NCBI GenBank assembly: GCA_036015235.1
Contig: CP107926.1
Span: forward strand, 7,005,501 to 7,069,500
Direction of reading: 5' to 3'
Length of the DNA: 64,000 bases
From: Streptomyces sp. NBC_00433
Lineage (GTDB): Bacteria; Actinomycetota; Actinomycetes; Streptomycetales; Streptomycetaceae
Positions 16,686 to 25,407 of the stretch are shown piece after piece. The position numbers and the translations under genes are program-made. Every line of letters begins with the position of its first letter. Positions within the stretch are counted from its first letter, which is position 1. The notes under the pieces were generated by a model, which was not told where the DNA came from, did no database searches, and saw only the letters and a list, made by a program, of their open reading frames with translations.

Positions 16686-16793
16686 CGCGCACACTCCTCG
16701 GCTCGGTCAACCGTCAGGTGCCGATGTGACGCGGCAGCCCGCCCGACGGTTCCCCTCGGCCTGTCAGGACCGTGGGCCCGCGGCGGAAACGCG

Positions 16794-17024
16794 TCAGTCG
16801 CCGAACTCCGCCATGCCGGCCACCACATGGGCCGATGCCGCAGGCACCGTGATGCCGTGCAGGCCGGCCGGGGCGGCGGGGGTCCGCTCGCTGCCCGCCG
16901 GGACGCGCCAGTGCTCGGCCATCCGCCGGCAGTCGCCGATCAGCTGCTCCATCGAGTCCGGCTCGGCGAGCGGAACGGGGGCGAGCGGGGATGTGACACC
17001 AGTGACACGCGGGGTAGACCTCAT
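16794..17024 (-). CDS. small conserved hypothetical protein (76 aa)
   Basis: A 76-residue protein beginning MRSTPRVTGVTSPLAPV, with a well-formed helical core PDSMEQLIGDCRRMAEHW and an alanine-rich tail. Codon use is normal for the window. ATG at 17022-17024; an in-frame GTG at 17042 would add six residues. No function recognised, no membrane segment. It lies about 100 bp upstream of the large membrane protein gene on the same strand and is divergent from adoK. Confidence 0.55.
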   Translation of the reverse strand: MRSTPRVTGVTSPLAPVPLAEPDSMEQLIGDCRRMAEHWRVPAGSERTPAAPAGLHGITVPAASAHVVAGMAEFGD

Positions 17025-17227
17025 ATCACCGACACTAGGCACGGGTGGTCCGGGGAGAAAGCCCTACTATCGGGTAGTTTCGCCATCTCCCGCCGATCCA
17101 CCGGCGGGACCGGCGGCAATCCGCGGATGTCCCGGCCGTGCCCGGGTTTGCCGGTAGCGTGGACGACTGCCCAGACCGACGCAACCCCCCCCGCGTACGA
17201 ATCCCTCGCCCACAGGAGCCTGCCGCC

Positions 17228-18205
17228 GTGCGTATCGCCGTCACCGGATCCATCGCCACCGACCACCTGATGACCTTCCCCGGCCGGTTCGCCGACCAGC
17301 TGGTCGCCGATCAGCTGCACACGGTCTCGCTGTCGTTCCTGGTCGACGCCCTCGATGTGCGGCGCGGCGGGGTCGGCGCCAACATCTGCTACGGCATGGG
17401 CCTGCTCGGCACCTCGCCGATCCTGGTCGGCGCCGCGGGCAACGACTTCGGCGAATACCGCGCCTGGCTCCAGCGGCACGGCGTGGACACCGCCTCGGTC
17501 CGTATCTCCGAGGTACTGCACACCGCCCGCTTCATCTGCACCACCGACGCCGACCACAACCAGATCGGCTCCTTCTACACCGGCGCCATGAGCGAGGCCC
17601 GGCTGATCGAGCTGCAGCACGTCGCCGACCGGGTCGGCGGCCTGGACCTGGTGTCGATCGGCGCGGACGACCCCGAGGCGATGATCCGCCACACCGAGGA
17701 GTGCAGGTCCCGCGGCATCCCCTTCGCCGCGGACTTCTCCCAGCAGATCGCCCGGATGGACGGCGACGACATCCGGGTCCTGGTCGACGGGGCCGCGTAC
17801 CTCTTCAACAACGAGTACGAGAAGGGCCTGATCGAGAGCAAGACCGGCTGGAGCTCCGAGGAGATCCTCGACCGGGTCGGCACCCGGGTCACCACGCTCG
17901 GCGCCAACGGTGTGCGGATCGACCGCAAGGGCGAGCCCCCGATCGTCGTCGGCTGCGCCGAGGAGCAGGCCAAGGTCGACCCGACCGGCGTCGGCGACGG
18001 CTTCCGCGCCGGCTTCCTGTCCGGCCTCGCCTGGGGCGTCGGCCTCGAACGCGCCGCGCAGGTCGGCTGCATGCTGGCGACTCTGGTCATCGAGACGCTG
18101 GGCACGCAGGAGTACGAGTTGCGGCGCACGCACTTCATGGAGCGCTTCACCAAGGCGTACGGCGAGGACGCCGCCGCCGAGGTCCGCCACCACCTGGGCG
18201 CCTGA
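17228..18205 (+). CDS. adoK: adenosine kinase, PfkB family (AdoK-like)
   Basis: 325 residues. The sequence follows Mycobacterium tuberculosis adenosine kinase closely from its first residues (RIAVTGSIATDHLMTFPGRF) through SLSFLVD, HTARFICTT, GAMSEARLIEL and DPTGVGDGFRAGFLSGL. The catalytic Asp falls at residue 257, as I recall for the mycobacterial enzyme. It phosphorylates adenosine to AMP for purine salvage, and its fold is closer to ribokinase than to eukaryotic adenosine kinase. GTG at 17228-17230 with AGGAG about 9 nt upstream. Older annotation would say sugar kinase. Confidence 0.88.
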   Translation: MRIAVTGSIATDHLMTFPGRFADQLVADQLHTVSLSFLVDALDVRRGGVGANICYGMGLLGTSPILVGAAGNDFGEYRAWLQRHGVDTASVRISEVLHTARFICTTDADHNQIGSFYTGAMSEARLIELQHVADRVGGLDLVSIGADDPEAMIRHTEECRSRGIPFAADFSQQIARMDGDDIRVLVDGAAYLFNNEYEKGLIESKTGWSSEEILDRVGTRVTTLGANGVRIDRKGEPPIVVGCAEEQAKVDPTGVGDGFRAGFLSGLAWGVGLERAAQVGCMLATLVIETLGTQEYELRRTHFMERFTKAYGEDAAAEVRHHLGA

Positions 18206-18317
18206 CGCGCCGCCGCTCTCCCCGGGCGCGCACCCCGGACCCGGCTGCTGCGTAAGGCGCCGCCTTCCGCGGGGCGCGATGGCTGGGCGGTGCCCCTTCG
18301 GCAGGGGTGCCCCCCCA

Positions 18318-18481
18318 GGGGTGCGGGGAACGGCGCGCAACCCACCACCCACCGTCGTGTGCGGACGGACCGCGACCAGCCCCCACCGGGCGCGCGGGTC
18401 GCCACCGGCCCGAAGGGGTTGTTGCCGTCGAAGACGGACCACCGGCCGGTGGGTGGCTGAGCGCGCAGTTCCCCGCGCACC
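18318..18481. repeat. inverted-repeat element of the dispersed family (164 bp)
   Basis: A forward variant core GGGGTGCGGGGAACGGCGCG at 18318-18337 and a reverse core CGCGCAGTTCCCCGCGCACC at 18462-18481 face each other. The internal palindrome CCACCGGCCGGTGG is at 18439-18452. This fills part of the gene-free gap 18206-18646. Confidence 0.8.
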
Positions 18482-18643
18482 TGTAAGGCGCCGCCTCACG
18501 CAGCGGCGCCCGCGCGGCGGCAGCCGCAGATCAGATACAGCCCCGCGCCCCTGAGGGGCGCCGCCCTACGCAGCGGCGCCCGCGCGGCGCCGGCCGCACA
18601 TCAGGTGCGGTCCCGCGCACCTGTAAGGCGCCGCCAGGCGCAG
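18481..18643. repeat. 70-bp tandem repeats
   Basis: Units start at 18481, 18551 and 18621 (partial), each near CTG(TA)AGGCGCCGCC and continuing CGCAGCGGCGCCCGCGCGGC. Copy 1 and copy 2 differ at scattered positions. A related piece occurs at about 15001-15045. The units are very rich in GCGCC and could fold strongly. No gene. Confidence 0.75.
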
Positions 18644-18646
18644 GGC

Positions 18647-20008
18647 TCAGGTGCGGCGGCGGACCAGGTAGGCCGTGCCGCGGGGGGCGGGGGTGGCGCC
18701 CAGGTAGTCCTGGGCGCGCATGGAGCACCAGGCCGGGATGTCCAACCCGGCCGCCTCATCGTCGGACAGGACAGTCACCGTGCCGCCGACGGGGACATCG
18801 CCGATGACCTTGGCCAGTTCGATCACCGGGATCGGGCACAGCTTGCCGAGCGAGTCGACGACCAGGCCCGCGTCGGGGGCCGGGGTGACGGCCGGCGGCG
18901 GGGCGAGGTGCGAGCGGACCTCGGCGACCAGCGGGGGCAGCACGTCGAGGAAGCGCGTGACGTCCGCCTCGGAGGTGCCCGGGGGGAGGGAGACCCGGAC
19001 GTTGCCCTCGGAGAGCACGCCCATCGCCTTGAGCACATGGCTCGGGGTCAGCGTGCTCGACGTGCAGGAGGAGCCGGACGACACCGAGAAGCCGGCGCGG
19101 TCCAGCGCGGTCAGCAGCGCCTCGCCGTCCACGTAGAGGCAGGAGAAGGTCACCAGGTGCGGCAGCCGCAGTGTGCCGTGGCCGACCACCTCGACGTCCG
19201 GGACCAGTTCGGGCACCCGCGCCCTGATCAGGTCCACCAGCGCCGACAGGCGGGCCGCCTCCTGCTCGGCCTCCTCGCGCACCGCCCGCAGCGACGCGGC
19301 CGCCGCGATGATCGCCGGCAGGTTCTCGAAGCCGGGGGAGCGGCCCGACTCCCGTTCGTCCGCGGGGTGCTGGGGCGCGAACCTGGTGCCCTTGCGCACC
19401 GCGAGCAGCCCCACCCCGGCCGGGCCGCCCCACTTGTGCGCGCTGCCGGCCAGCAGCGACCAGCCGCCGTCGACCCGGCCCCACGCCAGCGACTGGGCCG
19501 CGTCCACCAGCAGCGGCACCCCCGCGGCCCGGCACAGGTCGGCGACCTCGGCGACCGGCTGGACCGTACCCACCTCGTGGTTGGCGGACTGCAGGCACAC
19601 CAGCGCGGTGTCGGGCCGCAGCGCCGCCGTCACGTCGCCCGGCGCGACACGCCCGGCGCGGTCCACGCCGACCGCCGTGCTGTCGTAAGCGTCCGCCGCG
19701 TGCAGCACCGCCGAGTGCTCGACCGCCGAGACCACGATGTGCCGGCCGGTCCTGCGCCGTCCGGCCATCGCCCCCGCGACACCGTCGTGCAGCGCGCGGG
19801 TCCCCGAAGGAGTGAAAACCAGTTCGTCGGGGCGGCACCCGACGGCCGCCGCGGCGGTCTCCCGGGCCGCGTCGAGCAGCAGCCTGGCCCGCCGCCCCTC
19901 GCGGTAGAGCCGGGCCGGGTCGGCCCACCCCTCGTCGAGGGCGGCCAGCAGCGCCTGGCGGGCCACCGGATGCAGCGGTGCGGCGGAAGCCATATCGAAA
20001 TAGGACAC
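18647..20008 (-). CDS. cysteine desulfurase fused to a TusA-like sulfur carrier domain
   Basis: 453 residues. Residues 1-370 are a NifS/IscS-type class V PLP enzyme: SAHKWGGPAG gives the PLP lysine (Lys192) and SVSSGSSCTSS the persulfide Cys (Cys315). Residues 381-453 are a TusA/SirA domain with its conserved KLCPIPVIELAK (Cys391). The enzyme would take sulfur from cysteine and could pass the persulfide directly to its own TusA domain, for instance toward tRNA thiolation or cofactors; the acceptor is inferred. GTG start at 20006-20008. Monocistronic, divergent from ctaC. Confidence 0.87.
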   Translation of the reverse strand: MSYFDMASAAPLHPVARQALLAALDEGWADPARLYREGRRARLLLDAARETAAAAVGCRPDELVFTPSGTRALHDGVAGAMAGRRRTGRHIVVSAVEHSAVLHAADAYDSTAVGVDRAGRVAPGDVTAALRPDTALVCLQSANHEVGTVQPVAEVADLCRAAGVPLLVDAAQSLAWGRVDGGWSLLAGSAHKWGGPAGVGLLAVRKGTRFAPQHPADERESGRSPGFENLPAIIAAAASLRAVREEAEQEAARLSALVDLIRARVPELVPDVEVVGHGTLRLPHLVTFSCLYVDGEALLTALDRAGFSVSSGSSCTSSTLTPSHVLKAMGVLSEGNVRVSLPPGTSEADVTRFLDVLPPLVAEVRSHLAPPPAVTPAPDAGLVVDSLGKLCPIPVIELAKVIGDVPVGGTVTVLSDDEAAGLDIPAWCSMRAQDYLGATPAPRGTAYLVRRRT

Positions 20009-20279
20009 GTCGGCACGCTACGCCCCGAAGCTTCCGCCAGGGTGTCCCAGGGCCGGTGAGCGGCCGGGCGCTGTGTCAGAACACCTGCCGCGCGCGGGAT
20101 TCCATCCCTTCGGGGAGAGCCCCGGCGCGTTGGACCCCCTCCCCGCGCGACCCCAAATAGCGTCCAGTAGGGTTTGGTCCGCATAAACATCCACACCTCA
20201 ATGCCTGCACTCGGGCCGACCGACCAGCACACGGCCGGAACACCCGGACGCGCGGGCGAGACTCTCGGGAAGGCGCTAC
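20009..20279. other. intergenic region upstream of ctaC
   Basis: The 271-bp divergent gap contains two -10-like hexamers on the plus strand, TAGCGT (20158-20163) and TAGGGT (20168-20173), which would give a ctaC leader of about 100 nt. I see no matching -35, riboswitch or repeat. GGGAAGG just before the GTG is the ctaC ribosome site. Confidence 0.5.
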
Positions 20280-21269
20280 GTGAGTCCCAACGGCTCCGAC
20301 CTCCCCCACCGCCCCAAGGGCGTGGGCGGCACCCCCACGTCACGGCGTGGGTTGCGGCGGAAGCTGCCGCAGGCGCTGGCAGCGGGTCTGGTCCTTGCGA
20401 CGGCCACTGGTTGCTCGTACAAGGATTATCCCCGGCTCGGCATGCCCAGTCCGGCCACCGAACAGGCACCACGGATCCTCGCCCTGTGGCAGGGCTCCTG
20501 GGCCGCGGCACTGGCGACCGGTGCGCTGGTCTGGGGCCTGATCCTGTGGAGCGTGATCTTCCACCGCCGCAGCCGGACCAAGGTCGAGGTCCCTGCGCAG
20601 ACCCGCTACAACCTGCCCATCGAGGCGCTGTACACGATCGTCCCGATCGTGGTGATCGCGGTGCTCTTCTACTTCACCGCCCGCGACGAGAACAAGCTGC
20701 TGGAGACGTCGAAGAAGCCGCAGCACATCATCAACGTGGTGGGCTTCCAGTGGAGCTGGGGCTTCAACTACGTCGAGAACGTCGACGGCACGCCGGAGCC
20801 CGCGAAGGCGCCCGCCGCGCTGAGCGAGATCCCGGCGAACAAGCTGCTGTTCCCGCCGGGCGCCGAGGGCGTCTACGACGTCGGCACCCCCTCCAGCCGC
20901 AACCCGGAGACCGGCAACCCCGGCCCGACCCTGTGGCTGCCCGAGGGCCAGACCGTCCGCTTCGTGCTGACCTCGCGTGACGTCATCCACTCGTTCTGGA
21001 TCGTGCCGTTCCTGATGAAGCAGGACGTCATCCCGGGCCACACCAACGTCTTCGAGGTGACTCCCAACAAGGAGGGCATCTTCATGGGCAAGTGCGCCGA
21101 GCTGTGCGGTGTCGACCACTCCCGGATGCTGTTCAACGTGAAGGTCGTATCGCCCGCGGCGTACCAGCAGCACCTCAAGGACCTCGCCAAGGCGGGGCAG
21201 ACGGGCTACCTCCCGTCCGGTATCGCCACCACGGGCAACGCGAAGAACTCGGAGCCCAAGACCACATGA
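20280..21269 (+). CDS. ctaC: cytochrome c oxidase subunit II CtaC
   Basis: 329 residues. A lipoprotein-type signal ends ATATGC (Cys45). Two membrane helices follow (about 73-93 and 116-133), then the extracellular CuA cupredoxin domain. The binuclear CuA ligands are all visible: His237 (VIHSFW), Cys272, Glu274 and Cys276 (KCAELCG), His280 and Met283. It accepts electrons from the bcc complex. GTG start at 20280. Its TGA overlaps the ATG of ctaD (ATGA). Confidence 0.95.
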   Translation: MSPNGSDLPHRPKGVGGTPTSRRGLRRKLPQALAAGLVLATATGCSYKDYPRLGMPSPATEQAPRILALWQGSWAAALATGALVWGLILWSVIFHRRSRTKVEVPAQTRYNLPIEALYTIVPIVVIAVLFYFTARDENKLLETSKKPQHIINVVGFQWSWGFNYVENVDGTPEPAKAPAALSEIPANKLLFPPGAEGVYDVGTPSSRNPETGNPGPTLWLPEGQTVRFVLTSRDVIHSFWIVPFLMKQDVIPGHTNVFEVTPNKEGIFMGKCAELCGVDHSRMLFNVKVVSPAAYQQHLKDLAKAGQTGYLPSGIATTGNAKNSEPKTT

Positions 21270-23005
21270 GCATTCTCAACGAACCGCAGGGCGCCGCGAC
21301 GGCCGACGACTCCTACGCGGACGAGATCCCGGCCCGCCGCAAGAAGCCCGGATCCGTGGTGATCACGTGGCTGACCACCACCGACCACAAGACCATCGGC
21401 ACCCTGTACCTGGTCACGTCGTTCGCGTTCTTCCTCATCGGCGGCGTGATGGCGCTGCTGATGCGGGCCGAGCTGGCGAGGCCCGGCAACCAGTTCCTGT
21501 CCAACGAGCAGTTCAACCAGGCCTTCACGATGCACGGCACCGTGATGCTGCTGATGTTCGCGACACCGCTGTTCGCCGGGTTCACCAACTGGATCATGCC
21601 GCTGCAGATCGGCGCGCCCGACGTGGCCTTCCCGCGGCTGAACATGTTCGCCTACTGGCTCTACCTGTTCGGCTCGCTCATCGCGGTCGGCGGCTTCGTC
21701 ACCCCGCAGGGTGCGGCCGACTTCGGCTGGTTCGCGTACTCGCCGCTGTCCAGCGCGGTCAACTCGCCCGGCGTCGGCGCCGACATGTGGATCATGGGTC
21801 TGGCGCTCTCCGGCTTCGGCACCATCCTCGGCGCGGTCAACTTCATCACCACGATCATCTGCATGCGCGCACCCGGCATGACGATGTTCCGCATGCCGAT
21901 CTTCGTGTGGAACGTGCTGCTGACCGCCGTCCTGGTGCTGCTGGCCTTCCCGGTGCTCGCCGCCGCGCTGCTGGCGCTGGAGGCCGACCGAAAATTCGGC
22001 GCGCACATCTTCGACTCCGCCAACGGCGGGGCGCTGCTGTGGCAACACCTCTTCTGGTTCTTCGGCCACCCGGAGGTGTACATCATCGCGCTGCCGTTCT
22101 TCGGCATCATCTCCGAGGTCATCCCGGTCTTCAGCCGCAAGCCGATGTTCGGCTACATCGGCCTGGTCGCGGCGACCATCTCCATCGCGGGCCTGTCCGT
22201 GACGGTGTGGGCGCACCACATGTACGTCACCGGCGGTGTGCTGCTGCCGTTCTTCTCGTTCATGACCTTCCTGATCGCGGTGCCGACAGGTGTGAAGTTC
22301 TTCAACTGGATCGGCACCATGTGGAAGGGGTCACTGAGTTTCGAGACCCCGATGCTGTGGTCGGTCGGCTTCCTGATCACCTTCGCCTTCGGCGGTCTGA
22401 CCGGTGTGATCCTGGCGGCCCCGCCGCTGGACTTCCACGTGTCCGACTCCTACTTCGTGGTGGCGCACTTCCACTACGTGGTCTTCGGCACTGTCGTCTT
22501 CGCGATGTTCGCCGGCTTCCACTTCTGGTGGCCGAAGATGACCGGCAAGATGCTCGACGAACGGCTCGGGAAGATCACCTTCTGGACGCTCTTCTTCGGC
22601 TTCCACGGCACCTTCCTCGTCCAGCACTGGCTGGGCGCCGAGGGCATGCCGCGCCGGTACGCCGACTACCTGGCCGCCGACGGCTTCACCACGCTGAACA
22701 CGGTCTCCACGATCAGCTCGTTCCTGCTCGGCCTGTCGATACTGCCTTTCCTCTACAACGTGTGGAAGACCGCGAAGTACGGCAAGAAGGTCGAGGTCGA
22801 CGACCCGTGGGGCTACGGCCGCTCGCTGGAGTGGGCGACCTCCTGCCCGCCGCCGCGGCACAACTTCACCTCGCTGCCGCGTATCCGTTCCGAATCCCCG
22901 GCGTTCGACCTGCACCACCCGGAGATTTCGGCGATCGACGCCCTCGCGGCGCACGGCGCGAGCACGGCCATTACCGGTGCTGAGGGCAAGGGAGCGGGTC
23001 AGTGA
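21266..23005 (+). CDS. ctaD: cytochrome c oxidase subunit I CtaD
   Basis: 579 residues and about twelve helices. It is the catalytic subunit of the aa3 oxidase that reduces oxygen and pumps protons. His90 (FTMHGT) and His403 fit the heme a ligands, His268 with the cross-linked Tyr272 (GHPEVY) and His317/His318 (WAHHMY) the CuB site, and His401 (VAHFHY) heme a3. ATG at 21266 overlaps the ctaC stop, and the stop overlaps the ctaF GTG, so all three are translationally coupled. Confidence 0.96.
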   Translation: MSILNEPQGAATADDSYADEIPARRKKPGSVVITWLTTTDHKTIGTLYLVTSFAFFLIGGVMALLMRAELARPGNQFLSNEQFNQAFTMHGTVMLLMFATPLFAGFTNWIMPLQIGAPDVAFPRLNMFAYWLYLFGSLIAVGGFVTPQGAADFGWFAYSPLSSAVNSPGVGADMWIMGLALSGFGTILGAVNFITTIICMRAPGMTMFRMPIFVWNVLLTAVLVLLAFPVLAAALLALEADRKFGAHIFDSANGGALLWQHLFWFFGHPEVYIIALPFFGIISEVIPVFSRKPMFGYIGLVAATISIAGLSVTVWAHHMYVTGGVLLPFFSFMTFLIAVPTGVKFFNWIGTMWKGSLSFETPMLWSVGFLITFAFGGLTGVILAAPPLDFHVSDSYFVVAHFHYVVFGTVVFAMFAGFHFWWPKMTGKMLDERLGKITFWTLFFGFHGTFLVQHWLGAEGMPRRYADYLAADGFTTLNTVSTISSFLLGLSILPFLYNVWKTAKYGKKVEVDDPWGYGRSLEWATSCPPPRHNFTSLPRIRSESPAFDLHHPEISAIDALAAHGASTAITGAEGKGAGQ

Positions 23006-23400
23006 AGGTCCAAGGTTGGATGTTCGGCGGCTTCGCCCTGTTCATCCTGGCCACCGCCGTCGTGTACGGCCTGTGGTCCAAGGAGCCGACCGGCACGACC
23101 GCGCTGTTCCTGGCGTTCGCGCTCTGCACCATGATCGCGTTCTACCTGGGCTTCACCGCGAACCGGGCCGACACCGGGGCGATGGACAACGAGGACGCGG
23201 ACGTCGCCGACGACGCCGGCGAGGTGGGCTTCTTCAGCCCGCACAGCTGGCAGCCGCTGATGCTGGGCACCGGTGGGGCGCTGGCCTTCCTGGGCGTCAT
23301 CTTCGGCTGGTGGCTGCTGTTCTTCTCGCTGCCGGTGATCTTCATGGGGATCTTCGGCTGGGTGTTCGAGTACTACCGCGGTGAGAACCGCACCCAGTGA
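23002..23400 (+). CDS. ctaF: cytochrome c oxidase subunit IV (actinobacterial CtaF)
   Basis: 132 residues with four hydrophobic segments and an acidic central loop (DNEDADVADDAGE). It matches the small actinobacterial subunit IV that packs against CtaD. It begins at the GTG at 23002-23004, which overlaps the ctaD TGA (GTGA), and it ends about 75 bp before the L,D-transpeptidase gene. Confidence 0.9.
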   Translation: MKVQGWMFGGFALFILATAVVYGLWSKEPTGTTALFLAFALCTMIAFYLGFTANRADTGAMDNEDADVADDAGEVGFFSPHSWQPLMLGTGGALAFLGVIFGWWLLFFSLPVIFMGIFGWVFEYYRGENRTQ

Positions 23401-23475
23401 CCACCCGCTGAACGGCCCGCCCCTTTTGCACCCCTCCGCCGTGCGGAATCCGCGGCCGGTTCCTAGCGTGATGCC

Positions 23476-24759
23476 ATGAGCCGAAACCCTCGAAGCCGGA
23501 TAGTGATGCGCTGCGCTCTTCTCGTGGCGCCCCTCGCGGTGGGGCTCACCGCCTGCGGTGGGGACGGCAACCCGCTCGCCGCCCCGCCCTACGAATCCGC
23601 GGCCAAGGTCGCCTACTCGGTGGCGGAGGGCGGCAAGGCCGACCCCGGCAAGCCGCTCAAGGTCACCGTCAAGGACGACGGCAGCCGGATCACCGATGTG
23701 ACCGCCACCGACGCCGCCGGGCGCTTCGTGAGCGGCAAGCTCAGCGAGGACGGCCTCAGCTGGCAGTCCACCGGCCAGCTGGCCGCGGGCGCCCACTACA
23801 CGGTCCGGGTGAGCACCGAGGACGCCGACGGCCACCCCGGCCGCAAGACGCTGACCTTCGACACGACGCCCGCCGACGCCGGCTTCCACGTCACCTTCGG
23901 GCCCGACGCGGGTACCTACGGCGTCGGCCAGCCCCTCACCGCCGCGCTGAGCGCCCCGGTGAAGACCGCGGCCGCGCGCGCGGTCGTGGAGTCCCACCTG
24001 CTGGTCTCCAGCGCCCCGCAGGCCGCACACGGCTCCTGGTACTGGGTCGACGACCGCACCCTGCACTACCGGCCGAGCAGCTACTGGCCCGCGCACGCCA
24101 AGGTCGACGTCCGCAGCACGCTCAACGGCGTCAAGGTGCAGGACAAGCTCTTCGGCGGCAACGACAAGCCGCTCACCCTGCACACCGGCGACCGGATCGA
24201 GGCGATCACCGACGCGGCGACCGACCAGATGACCTTCAAGGACGACGGCAAGGTCGTGAGGACCATCCCGGTCACCACCGGCAAGCCGGGCTTCGACACC
24301 CGCAACGGCATCAAGGTCGTGCTGGCGAAGGAGAGCTTCGTCCAGATGAAGAGCACCACCGTCGGAATAGCCGCCGGCAGCTCGGACTCCTACGACCTGC
24401 CGGTCTACTGGGCCACCCGGGTGACTTGGAGCGGTGAATATGTGCACGCCGCGCCGTGGTCCGAGGGCTCGCAGGGCTCCGCCAACGTCAGCCACGGCTG
24501 CACGGGCATGAGCACCGACAACGCGCACTGGTTCTTCGACCACGTGCGCCAGGGCGACGTCGTCCAGGTCGTCAACAGCCACGGCCCCACGATGACGCCG
24601 TTCGACAACGGCTTCGGCGACTGGAACCTGGACGAGGCCAAATGGCAGCAGGGCAGCGCTCTCGGTTCCAAGGCCGCGGGCCTGGCCGAGCAGGGCTCCG
24701 CCGCCGTGGCGAGGAACCCGCTGTCCGACCCGGCGCGGCTGCGCCCAGAGACGGCCTGA
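23476..24759 (+). CDS. L,D-transpeptidase (YkuD) lipoprotein with Ig-like domains
   Basis: 427 residues. Lipoprotein signal ending VGLTAC (Cys27), then two Ig-like beta domains (about 45-150 and 150-250) and a YkuD catalytic domain. The catalytic motif reads SHGCTGMS with His340 and Cys342, where most relatives have HGCVRMS. It forms 3-3 crosslinks in peptidoglycan outside the membrane. The architecture parallels mycobacterial LdtMt2. TAGCGT (23464-23469) lies 6 nt before the ATG with no SD, so the mRNA may be leaderless. It sits inside the respiratory cluster and is convergent with the next gene. Confidence 0.93.
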   Translation: MSRNPRSRIVMRCALLVAPLAVGLTACGGDGNPLAAPPYESAAKVAYSVAEGGKADPGKPLKVTVKDDGSRITDVTATDAAGRFVSGKLSEDGLSWQSTGQLAAGAHYTVRVSTEDADGHPGRKTLTFDTTPADAGFHVTFGPDAGTYGVGQPLTAALSAPVKTAAARAVVESHLLVSSAPQAAHGSWYWVDDRTLHYRPSSYWPAHAKVDVRSTLNGVKVQDKLFGGNDKPLTLHTGDRIEAITDAATDQMTFKDDGKVVRTIPVTTGKPGFDTRNGIKVVLAKESFVQMKSTTVGIAAGSSDSYDLPVYWATRVTWSGEYVHAAPWSEGSQGSANVSHGCTGMSTDNAHWFFDHVRQGDVVQVVNSHGPTMTPFDNGFGDWNLDEAKWQQGSALGSKAAGLAEQGSAAVARNPLSDPARLRPETA

Positions 24760-24766
24760 GCCGCCG

Positions 24767-25186
24767 CTAGCGGGCCGCGACCGCCGTCGAGGCGGGCTCG
24801 ATCCTGCGCCGCAGCAGGACGGCCAGGGTGTCGCTGAGCGCCACCGGGTCCACCGGGTGGGTCACCGCGGCGTCCGCGCGGCTCCAGGTGGCCAGCCAGG
24901 CGTCCTGCGGGCGGCCGATCAGCACCAGCACCGGCGGGCAGCGGAAGATCTCGTCCTTGACCTGCCGGCACACGCCCATACCGCCCGCCGGGGCCGTCTC
25001 GCCGTCCAGCACGCAGAGGTCGATGCCGCCGTTCTCCAGCTCGGTCAGCACCGCGGGCAGCGTCGCGCACTCCACGAACTCCACCGGCGGCAGGTCGGCG
25101 GCGGGCCTGCGGCCGACCGCGAGCCGGACCTGCTCCCGGGTGTTCGCGTCGTCGCTGTAGACCAGCACCGTGGCAGTCGCCTGCAT
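24767..25186 (-). CDS. receiver-like (pseudo-receiver) protein
   Basis: 139 residues, a stand-alone CheY-like fold. The acidic pair (Asp12/Asp13, VYSDD) and a candidate phospho-acceptor Asp61 (LCVLDGETAP) are present. The conserved Thr/Ser after beta 4 is missing (VLVLIGRP) and the Lys before Pro reads His (VTHPVDP, His110). It is therefore likely a pseudo-receiver that is not switched in the normal way. No output domain. ATG at 25184-25186 with GGAGG 7-8 nt upstream. It is 7 bp from the convergent transpeptidase stop and divergent from ctaE. Confidence 0.75.
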   Translation of the reverse strand: MQATATVLVYSDDANTREQVRLAVGRRPAADLPPVEFVECATLPAVLTELENGGIDLCVLDGETAPAGGMGVCRQVKDEIFRCPPVLVLIGRPQDAWLATWSRADAAVTHPVDPVALSDTLAVLLRRRIEPASTAVAAR

Positions 25187-25392
25187 CCTGGATCCTCCGG
25201 CTCGTGAACGGTTTCTCAAGTGAGTCGGATGCTACTCCCGCGGGCGCCTTCCGTGGAGGGGCCGCGGCCGCCCAAGATCCCGCGGACGGATCGTCATCCC
25301 TCGTTCGAGGGACGTCAGCGGGGGGCGACACGGCCCGGCGCAGGACCTTGACACACCGAAGGGGACCCCCGGAGTGAGCGCCGGATAAGCGA

Positions 25393-25407
25393 CCGACATA
25401 ATGTCGG
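25393..25407. promoter_or_regulatory. perfect palindrome over the ctaE -10 / start region
   Basis: CCGACATAATGTCGG is a 7+1+7 perfect palindrome. It contains CATAAT (25397-25402), a good -10 box 7 nt before a GTG at 25410, and it also contains the annotated-style ATG at 25401. A protein bound here would block the ctaE promoter. Confidence 0.5.
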
